A DNA stretch of 26,227 bases, from positions 1 through 26,227 of the forward strand of contig BTUV01000037.1 in NCBI GenBank assembly GCA_045863035.1. The letters run 5' to 3'. The DNA is from H2-BAC3 sp045863035. GTDB taxonomy: Bacteria > Bacteroidota > Ignavibacteria > Ignavibacteriales > Ignavibacteriaceae. Below the pieces are notes generated by a model. The model made no database searches. It was not told where the DNA came from and saw only the letters and a list, made by a program, of their open reading frames with translations. Shown here piece after piece: positions 1 to 5,760 of the stretch. A program made the translations under genes and the position numbers. Position 1 is the stretch's first letter. The number at the start of each line of letters is the position of its first letter.

Positions 1-50
1 CGAACCAAGTACATCAAACTTTTAATTTTTAACTTTTAATTCTTAATTGA
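1..50. repeat. AT-rich heptad repeat beyond the 3' end of the epimerase
   Basis: Read on the minus strand, the bases just after the epimerase stop fall into 7-base units: ATTAAGA, ATTAAAA, GTTAAAA, ATTAAAA. This is one member of the 7-bp-period repeat class found in most intergenic regions here. No terminator hairpin for the epimerase gene is visible before the window edge. Confidence 0.55.
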
Positions 51-1100
51 TTAAAAGAATTTCTTCGCAAGCGCAAGTATTCCCTGCTTCCAAGGGAGGC
101 GGTGGGAGATGCCGCTTTCGCCGGTGAACTTGTCCAGATTTTCCAGATACCACTTATAGTTTCTGATCAGCGCGTCTTTGTTGGAGTACTTCGGCGCGTA
201 GCCAAGTTTCTGTTCCGCCTTTTCAATTGAGACAAATGAATCTTTTGACGCGGTTTCATAGACCCACTTATACAAGGGGCTCAGTTTCAATGCTTCCAGC
301 AGTCGCAGCGTATATATCACCGGCATTTCAGGGAGTCCGGTTATCTTTTTCCCGAATCCGGCCTCATCAAGCACTGCCTGATAATCTTCCTTCATCGTGG
401 CAAATTCTTTCGCGCCGATGTTAAAGGTATCATTCACCGTCCCCTCATCAAGCGTCATGGTTTTATATACCGCTTCGCAGAGGTCTTCGACATCCAAAAG
501 CTGATAGCGGTTATTGCCTGAACCAATCATCGGGAATCCGTGTCCGTCCTTTGCCCAGTCATAAAACAGTGCAAACACGCCAAGGCGTTCAGGACCGATA
601 AAAGATTTCGGGCGTAAAACCGGGACGCAGAAACCTTTTCTCCGGTATATAAGGCATTCTTCCTCCGCCTGAATCTTTGCCTTGCCGTAGGGGCCGACCC
701 CGTCCAGTTTGTCATCCTCATAAAGCGGATGATGGTCAGGGATGCCATAAACTGCCGTAGAGGAGATGTGAATAAAGCGTTCCACGGGCTTGTCACGGTT
801 AAAGGCATGTTCCAGCAGAAGGCGCGTGCCTTCAACATCGGTTGTATATATATCATTTTCTGAATAAAGGGGGAGGGCAGCCGCGCAGTGAATAACCATG
901 TCGGCGCCATTCATTGCCTGCTGAATATCTTTCGGATTTCTGATATCCCCTTGCACCGAAAGAATGTTATCCCGGCAGTCGGGATAGTCAAAGGGGACAA
1001 GATCCAACGACGAGACGGAATAACCTTTGGAGAGTAGGTTTCGGACGAGATTTACCCCCAGAAAGCCGGCTCCGCCTGTTATTAGAATTTTCTGTTTCAT
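51..1100 (-). CDS. NAD-dependent epimerase/dehydratase (extended SDR family)
   Basis: A 349-aa extended short-chain dehydrogenase/reductase, likely cytoplasmic and acting on a nucleotide sugar or related metabolite. The N-terminal Rossmann motif GGAGFLG (residues 9-15) binds NAD(P). An acidic residue follows strand 2 (SSLDLV), and DIRNP at about 52-56 is the usual adenine-side motif. The catalytic set is visible: SST at 113-115 and YGKAK at 138-142 (YxxxK). The C-terminal part, from about 190, would form the substrate domain. Length is normal for the family. Substrate cannot be assigned: UDP-glucose 4-epimerase-like, 3-beta-HSD-like and dTDP-sugar enzymes all share these motifs. No sugar-pathway gene adjoins it in the window. 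The ATG at 1100 starts the Rossmann strand directly, so the start is secure. Confidence 0.9.
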   Translation of the reverse strand: MKQKILITGGAGFLGVNLVRNLLSKGYSVSSLDLVPFDYPDCRDNILSVQGDIRNPKDIQQAMNGADMVIHCAAALPLYSENDIYTTDVEGTRLLLEHAFNRDKPVERFIHISSTAVYGIPDHHPLYEDDKLDGVGPYGKAKIQAEEECLIYRRKGFCVPVLRPKSFIGPERLGVFALFYDWAKDGHGFPMIGSGNNRYQLLDVEDLCEAVYKTMTLDEGTVNDTFNIGAKEFATMKEDYQAVLDEAGFGKKITGLPEMPVIYTLRLLEALKLSPLYKWVYETASKDSFVSIEKAEQKLGYAPKYSNKDALIRNYKWYLENLDKFTGESGISHRLPWKQGILALAKKFF

Positions 1101-1340
1101 CTGCTTGCGTTTACACTGACATTTACAGCCGGTTCATCTGAACACAGCTCCGCTCCATCACTCACAGAGAGTGATAAGCCCGCCTTCGGTCTCTTTATCC
1201 TCCAGCGGCGGCAGAAGTAATTTTTGTGCCCTATTATTCAAAATTGAAATATCAATATAGTAATCGGTTATACTTTAGGCAATTCCAGAAATTAAGAAAA
1301 TGTTACTTTTTTACCGGTTTTGACAGGAAACACAAAGCAA
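1101..1340 (-). promoter_or_regulatory. Upstream region of the epimerase gene with two inverted repeats
   Basis: This 240-bp stretch has no convincing gene. It contains a perfect 7-bp inverted repeat, ATCACTC/GAGTGAT with a 5-nt spacer (1157-1175), and a smaller GTTCA/TGAAC palindrome (1132-1143) about 30 bp from the epimerase start. Its GC content is higher than that of the repeat-rich DNA further right. On the minus strand a short frame with no ATG ends at about 1170 (residues include LLLPPLEDKETEGG); it could be a gene remnant or chance. A structured 5' leader or operator for the epimerase is the simplest reading, but no known riboswitch class is recognised. Confidence 0.3.
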
Positions 1341-1345
1341 GTATG

Positions 1346-1426
1346 AATTATGAAGTATGAATTATGAATTGGGAATTAGGAATTGGCAGCCAATTAACAA
1401 TGTACAATTTACAATAACCACGAATC
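1346..1426. repeat. AT-rich heptad repeats (ATTATGA and CAATGTA types)
   Basis: From about 1346 the sequence reads in 7-base steps: ATTATGA, AGTATGA, ATTATGA, ATTGGGA, ATTAGGA, ATTGGCA. It continues at about 1398 as CAATGTA, CAATTTA, CAATAAC and ends in CCACGAAT just before the CCAAGAA array. Two heptad families therefore abut here. No gene is visible. Confidence 0.6.
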
Positions 1427-1638
1427 CCAAGAACCAAGAACCAAGAACCAAGAACCAAGAACCAAGAACCAAGAACCAAGANNNNNNNNNNNNNNNNNNN
1501 NNNNNNNNNNNNNNNNNNNNNNNNNNNNNNNNNNNNNNNNNNNNNNNNNNNNNNNNNNNNNNNNNNNNNNNNNNNNNNNNNCCAAGAACCAAGAACCAAG
1601 AACCAAGAACCAAGAACCAAGAACCAAGAACCAAGAAC
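1427..1638. repeat. (CCAAGAA)n heptanucleotide tandem array interrupted by a 100-N assembly gap
   Basis: Near-perfect tandem copies of the 7-mer CCAAGAA run from 1427 to 1481 and again from 1582 to 1638. Between them are exactly 100 N (1482-1581), the usual placeholder for a gap of unknown size. About eight copies flank each side, so the true array is longer than shown. Because 7 is not a multiple of 3, all frames stay open and give the false peptide repeat NQEPRTK; the long reading frames crossing this region are not genes. Confidence 0.9.
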
Positions 1639-1680
1639 GAACTAATCACTAATCACCAGCCACTAATCACTACTTTTGTT
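1639..1680. repeat. Heptad repeat (ACTAATC type)
   Basis: Directly after the CCAAGAA array the sequence reads ACTAATC, ACTAATC, ACCAGCC, ACTAATC, ACTACTT in 7-base steps. On the other strand this is GATTAGT, the same family as the TAATTAG heptads near 4741-4945 and 26090-26140. Confidence 0.55.
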
Positions 1681-1755
1681 TTGGTTTACAGGGCTCAATG
1701 TGATAATTTTAGGCAGAATATTTACCCTTTTCAGAATTCATTTTCAAGGAGCTAT

Positions 1756-2523
1756 ATGTCCAAGACGTTCGATGTGAAATCCGCCGGTATCTCTGTGGTG
1801 GTCGGTACAGCATTTGTCGTGCTGTTAACCTGGTGGAGCGGCACTGACTTCCGCTCTCCCGTTTTCCCTTTTATGGGAATGCTTGCCGGTTTCATCATTT
1901 CCGGCCTTCTCGTGGGGTTTGTCTCCAAAGAAGAAACTATCGCTGAGCCCGGTGCCGCCTCTCTGGCAGTTGGCGCTCTCAGCTACGTCATTCTTTCTTC
2001 CATGGAACTGAAGTGCTTCAGCATGCTCGAAGGAGATGTTTTTACCACCAATATCCTTCTTGTCATTTTTAATGGTATCATCCTCACATTTGCAGGCGCC
2101 TGGGCAGGTGAAAAGTTCCAGGGCACCTTCGAGAAAAAATCCTCAGGCGATGAACCTTCTGAATATCTCGAATGGGGATGGATTGTCTCCGGGTCAATAC
2201 TCGGGATTACCATCAGCATGATCGTGGCAAACATCATCCTCAAATTTGCAGGTCTGGTTTATACCCCATTCTTTCTGGCACTGGTACTCGGACTCTTTAT
2301 CACCGGTCTGGTAATCGGTTGGAAGTCCCCCGGCATCACAGTTAAGGAAGCTACCCTCGCCGGATTTATTACCACCGTGCTCAACCTTGATATCTTCAAA
2401 CTTTCCCTCGATCCTGATACCAACTACCTCACTACCACCACGGTTATCGTGGCTCTGGCTGCAGGTCTGGTTTCATCCTATATCGGAGGTATTGTAGGAG
2501 AAAAAATACAATCAGCGAACTAA
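1756..2523 (+). CDS. Multi-pass membrane protein with a two-fold internal repeat, function unknown
   Basis: A 255-aa integral membrane protein with about eight hydrophobic segments. The ATG at 1756 is chosen because AAGGA lies 5 nt upstream (1746-1750) and everything further upstream in frame is repeat DNA. The two halves resemble each other: each begins with two hydrophobic helices (VVVGTAFVVLLTWW and ILGITISMIVANIIL), passes through a Gly-rich segment (FIISGLLVGF and LFITGLVIGW), and ends in a Gly-rich helix closing with GEKFQ (about residue 122) or GEKIQ (about 250). This suggests duplication of a four-helix unit. No catalytic or transport motif is recognised. It could be a small structural or stress-related membrane protein. 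A terminator follows immediately. Confidence 0.7.
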   Translation: MSKTFDVKSAGISVVVGTAFVVLLTWWSGTDFRSPVFPFMGMLAGFIISGLLVGFVSKEETIAEPGAASLAVGALSYVILSSMELKCFSMLEGDVFTTNILLVIFNGIILTFAGAWAGEKFQGTFEKKSSGDEPSEYLEWGWIVSGSILGITISMIVANIILKFAGLVYTPFFLALVLGLFITGLVIGWKSPGITVKEATLAGFITTVLNLDIFKLSLDPDTNYLTTTTVIVALAAGLVSSYIGGIVGEKIQSAN

Positions 2524-2565
2524 ATCAATGTACAATTAACAATGTACAATGAACAATTATTGAAC
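2524..2565. repeat. Heptad repeat (CAATGTA type) between the gene and its terminator
   Basis: Immediately after the stop codon the sequence reads CAATGTA, CAATTAA, CAATGTA, CAATGAA, CAATTAT, TGAACAA in 7-base steps, running up to the A-tract of the terminator hairpin. More heptad-like DNA (TAACTGC, TAATTCC, TCATTAC) lies at about 2609-2630. Confidence 0.6.
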
Positions 2566-2594
2566 AAAAAAGCCCCGCATCGCGGGGCTTTTTT
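2566..2594 (+). terminator. Rho-independent terminator of the membrane protein gene
   Basis: A perfect inverted repeat: AAAAAAGCCCCGC (2566-2578), a 3-nt loop ATC, then GCGGGGCTTTTTT (2582-2594). The GC-rich stem plus T-tract is a classical intrinsic terminator, and the symmetric A/T tracts let it work in both directions. The same stem recurs at 4955-4981 and 9287-9315. Confidence 0.9.
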
Positions 2595-2650
2595 ATACCG
2601 ATTATTACTAACTGCTAATTCCTCATTACAAGAACGGGGGTTTTTTATTA

Positions 2651-4714
2651 TTGATAAAAAGAAGAGAAAATTTTATATCAGTGAAAAGTTTTAGCATCTA
2701 TGCCCTTATTTTGCTTTGTATTCTTTCCGGAAGCGGTTTAGCACAGGGCTATATCTGCGCGGTTGGAGGCGGTTCAGAAAACTATAATGACTGGAGCAAC
2801 GCCCCCTACCGGTGGATTGTTCAGAAAGCCGCCAATAAAAAAATAATCATCCTCTCCTACTCTGATGCTACTTCCTGGCTGCCTGAATATTTCCAATCAC
2901 TCGGAGCTGACACTGCCTACAATAAAAAAATCCATACCAGAGCGATTGCCGATGATCAGTCCACGTATAATGAACTTCTGACAGCAGACGGGATTTTTCT
3001 GAAGGGAGGCGACCAGAACCAATATATCACCCTCTGGAAGGGAACAAAGACCGAGCAGGCGATTTATGAAATTTTTGAGAGAGGCGGTGTAATTGCCGGT
3101 ACAAGCGCCGGAGCAATGGTCCTTGGTCAGTTCAACTTTACCGCTCGTTACGGCAGCATCACATCAAAAGAGGGCTTAAACAACCCATTAGCCGGCGCGA
3201 TTGACATTGATACCACTTTTCTCAACCTCACGCCAACTGTACTGTTTGACACTCACTTCATTGAGCGGGGCAGGTTTGGGCGGCTTATGGCTATGATATT
3301 TAAAGGGGCAGTCTCTATGCAGAAGGTAATTCTCGGGGTTGGAATTGATGATCGCACCGCTCTCTGCATTGACACGGCGGGTATCGGTACTGTTATGGGG
3401 AGCGGCTCTGTTTCAATTTTCCAAAAGGATGAAAAAACAAATTTCTCCTCCGGACCGGATGGTTATGTTATAGAGAATCTGAGATGCGACCAGCTTACAG
3501 CAAATTGGGCGTTCGATTTTACCAGCAGAAAAATCCACACTATTCCGGCTTCCGCAAAAGCGATGGATACCGCCAGGGCGTGGGAATATCCTCTCTCCGG
3601 TTTCCACCTTACCGGCAGCAATGCATTAACCGCCAATCTTACTTCCAACTTACCTGCTTTTCTTAATAGCGTCAATACCGGGGCAATACTTATCATATCT
3701 CATCCCGGCTATCAGATGAGCTTTGCACCATTGACCAATTATCTTATTTCTCACAACTACACCTATGACACTCTTCTCATTTCCGGCTCATCAATGAATG
3801 ACCCCGTATCCGTTCAAAAAACCGATAACGCGACTGCCATGATTTTTTTTGGTGATTCCCTCAATATTCTTAGCTTATTAAGTGATACATCAGGTTTAGT
3901 GGCTTCAGCTTTTTACCGGAAGGTCAGCAGCAGCACACCAATGTTCTTCTTTGGTAATAGCGGAAAAACAGCAGGCGGGATGTTTATTGACAATACCGAC
4001 ACCGATATATATGCTTCCTACCGGGGAAAAATGAACAACAGAGAGGGGCTCTCTGTTTTCGGAGACCTGATTTTTCAGCCCCGGATATTTGAGAGCAGCG
4101 ATTATGCTGAGAACCGCGCCTCATCAGTCCTGTGGGGTTTAATGCGCAACAGAAAGCGGCTCGGTATATATCTTGACGGCACTGACCGGGTTGTGTTCAA
4201 CCGCTCTGCAAATACCATTTCCGGCAGCGGTTCCATTCCCTTCATTCTTGTTGACGCAAGATATACATCAAAGAGTGATTCCTCCGTTTACCGCGCGAGC
4301 AGCAGCATTGCACCGCGGCAAGTTGTTGCTATGAACAACCTTCGTTACTCGGTTTCTAAAAACAATCAGCTTGTTTATTCTATTCCGCATGGCGTTTTTA
4401 TACAACCGGCAGCCGTAAACACAGCATCATCAGCCGGGACGGGCTTCACACTGCATCAAAACTTCCCAAATCCTTTTAATCCGGTTACAACTCTGACTTA
4501 TGAAATATCCGGCAGAGCGGGTAATTTTGCCGCAACCTCACTTCGTATATATGACATTACAGGGAGGGAAATCAAAACACTGGTAAACGGGCAGATTTCT
4601 CCCGGTATATACAAGGTTCAATGGGATGCAACCCCTTATCCGTCAGGGATTTATTTTTTTACATTGCAATCAGGCGCTTTTTCTGAAACTAAGAAAATGA
4701 TATTGCTCAGGTGA
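2651..4714 (+). CDS. Secreted cyanophycinase-like S51 peptidase with T9SS C-terminal sorting domain
   Basis: A 687-aa exported protein. Residues about 11-33 form a signal peptide (hydrophobic core IYALILLCILSG, cleavage near GLA-QG). Residues 34-240 match the peptidase S51/cyanophycinase fold: FLKGGDQ (116-122), nucleophile motif GTSAGA with Ser152, and DTHFIERGRFGRL (200-212) with His202. The third triad position, usually Glu in a GIGxDE motif, appears as Asp in GVGIDDRTAL (230-237). A middle region of about 350 residues has no recognised motif. The last ~88 residues are a typical T9SS type A sorting domain (HQNFPNPFNPVTTLTYEI, then LRIYDITGREI, then YPSGIYFF). Family members cleave beta-Asp or related dipeptide bonds; the substrate here is unknown. 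Start uncertain: TTG at 2651 has GGGGG about 10 nt upstream; GTG at 2681 would give a shorter, cleaner signal peptide. Confidence 0.85.
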   Translation: MIKRRENFISVKSFSIYALILLCILSGSGLAQGYICAVGGGSENYNDWSNAPYRWIVQKAANKKIIILSYSDATSWLPEYFQSLGADTAYNKKIHTRAIADDQSTYNELLTADGIFLKGGDQNQYITLWKGTKTEQAIYEIFERGGVIAGTSAGAMVLGQFNFTARYGSITSKEGLNNPLAGAIDIDTTFLNLTPTVLFDTHFIERGRFGRLMAMIFKGAVSMQKVILGVGIDDRTALCIDTAGIGTVMGSGSVSIFQKDEKTNFSSGPDGYVIENLRCDQLTANWAFDFTSRKIHTIPASAKAMDTARAWEYPLSGFHLTGSNALTANLTSNLPAFLNSVNTGAILIISHPGYQMSFAPLTNYLISHNYTYDTLLISGSSMNDPVSVQKTDNATAMIFFGDSLNILSLLSDTSGLVASAFYRKVSSSTPMFFFGNSGKTAGGMFIDNTDTDIYASYRGKMNNREGLSVFGDLIFQPRIFESSDYAENRASSVLWGLMRNRKRLGIYLDGTDRVVFNRSANTISGSGSIPFILVDARYTSKSDSSVYRASSSIAPRQVVAMNNLRYSVSKNNQLVYSIPHGVFIQPAAVNTASSAGTGFTLHQNFPNPFNPVTTLTYEISGRAGNFAATSLRIYDITGREIKTLVNGQISPGIYKVQWDATPYPSGIYFFTLQSGAFSETKKMILLR

Positions 4715-4724
4715 TAATAACGTA

Positions 4725-4950
4725 ATAAAAAAAGCCCCGCTTTGTTAATTAGGAATTAGCAGTTAGTAATTAGTAGTCACTTAGATAAAAAAAGCCCCGC
4801 TTTGTTAATCAGGAATTAGCAGTCAGTAATTAGTAATCACTTAGATAAAAAAAGCCCCGCTTTGTTAATCAGGAATTAGCAGTTAGCAATTAGTAATCTC
4901 TTAGATAAAAAAAACCCGCTTTGTTAAACAGGAATTAGTAATCACTTAGA
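4725..4950. repeat. 60-bp tandem repeat carrying terminator left arms
   Basis: Three near-identical 60-bp units start at about 4725, 4785 and 4845. A fourth, starting at about 4905, is shortened by roughly 14 bp and has lost bases of its GCCCCGC. Each unit holds an A-tract plus GCCCCGC (the left arm of the local terminator), TTTGTTAA, and a stretch of TAATTAG-type heptads. Only the final copy leads into a complete hairpin with the right arm (4970-4981). The array lies between two convergent genes and encodes nothing. Confidence 0.9.
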
Positions 4951-4954
4951 TAAA

Positions 4955-4981
4955 AAAAAGCCCCGCGATGCGGGGCTTTTT
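4955..4981. terminator. Bidirectional intrinsic terminator between the S51 peptidase gene and efp
   Basis: AAAAAGCCCCGC (4955-4966), loop GAT, GCGGGGCTTTTT (4970-4981). The hairpin has A- and T-tracts on both sides and sits between convergent genes, 3 bp from the efp stop, so it can end both transcripts. Upstream copies of the left arm in the 60-bp repeat could compete for the single right arm in the plus-strand RNA. Confidence 0.9.
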
Positions 4982-4984
4982 CAT

Positions 4985-5548
4985 TTACAATTTTACGCGT
5001 TCGACGTATCCGCCAACTCTTGTATCCACTTTTATAACATCTCCCTCATTCACAAAAAGCGGAACGTTTATCACGGCACCCGTTTCCAGTGTTGCGGGTT
5101 TCTGAACGTTGTTCACGGTATCACCTTTTTCCCCGCGGACAGTTTCGGTTACTTTCAGATTCATAAAGATTGGCAGCTCAATCGCAATAATGACTGTTCC
5201 GTCAAACAGAATGTCAATGTTAGTGCTTTCCTTCATATACTTTTCACCGTCACCAATCAGGTCAATGGAAACGTTAAACTGGTCAAAGGTTTCATTGTCC
5301 ATCACGACAAAGTCATTTCCATCGCGGTAGAGAAACTGGCAGACTTTCCGCTCTACCCTAACCGTATCAATACTTTCCCCCGCGCGGAAACGGTTTTCAA
5401 TCACCTTGCCTGATTTCATGTTCTTCAGCTTTGCCCTTACAAAGGCGCGCCAGTTGCCGGGGTTTACATGCTGAAATTCCACGATTGTCCAAAGTTCGTT
5501 GTTCCATCTGATAACCAGTCCCGGTTTGAAATCTGTTGTTGAGCCCAT
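4985..5548 (-). CDS. efp: Translation elongation factor P
   Basis: A 187-aa EF-P of normal length with the three expected domains: the N-terminal KOW-like domain (about 1-64), the central OB domain (about 65-130) and the C-terminal OB domain (about 131-187), with the family signature KPATLETGAVINVPLFV and the ending IKVDTRVGGYVERV. EF-P binds ribosomes stalled on polyproline stretches and promotes peptide bond formation. The domain I tip loop reads PGNWRAF (30-36): Asn32 stands where E. coli has the Lys34 that is beta-lysylated, and Trp33 replaces Gly. From memory, Chlorobi EF-P has PGNLRAF, so this looks like a lineage trait. It is a single-gene unit with its own terminator; no modification gene (epmA/epmB, earP, ymfI) is nearby. 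Confidence 0.96.
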   Translation of the reverse strand: MGSTTDFKPGLVIRWNNELWTIVEFQHVNPGNWRAFVRAKLKNMKSGKVIENRFRAGESIDTVRVERKVCQFLYRDGNDFVVMDNETFDQFNVSIDLIGDGEKYMKESTNIDILFDGTVIIAIELPIFMNLKVTETVRGEKGDTVNNVQKPATLETGAVINVPLFVNEGDVIKVDTRVGGYVERVKL

Positions 5549-5554
5549 ACAATA

Positions 5555-5760
5555 TCAATTAGTAGTTAGTAATTAGGAATAATCAATTATGAATTATGAA
5601 GTATGAATTATGAAGTCTCATCCGAGGAACCAGAAGGGCGCCATAATTCACAAAATCAGAAATTCAGAGTGCAAATATACGGAGGAATGAGGTATGTTGC
5701 CACGAACGATCACTAATAAGGATCACGGATTGAGGGGATTATGCGGAATTCGCGGATTTT
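5555..5760. repeat. Intergenic heptad repeats and CCACGAA-type repeat
   Basis: Upstream of efp the sequence falls into 7-base steps: ATTAGTA, GTTAGTA, ATTAGGA, ATAATCA, ATTATGA, ATTATGA, AGTATGA, ATTATGA (about 5560-5615). Two heptad families are thus in one continuous phase. At about 5699-5757 lies a different GC-richer repeat beginning GCCACGAACGATCAC. No terminator hairpin was found for the histidine kinase convergently oriented with this region, and no gene is present. Confidence 0.5.

Noticed and set aside
1348..1649. Three minus-strand frames with LGSWFLV repeats
   Set aside because: They are the reverse of the CCAAGAA heptamers; a 7-bp unit leaves all frames open and gives a repeated heptapeptide without meaning.
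1357..1755. Open frame running from the heptad repeats across the N gap into the membrane protein
   Set aside because: The translation is a period-7 repeat artefact plus unknown bases; the real start at 1756 has a ribosome binding site and begins the first hydrophobic segment.
4725..4950. CRISPR array candidate
   Set aside because: The 60-bp units are direct tandem copies with no unique spacers and no cas genes nearby; each carries a terminator arm.
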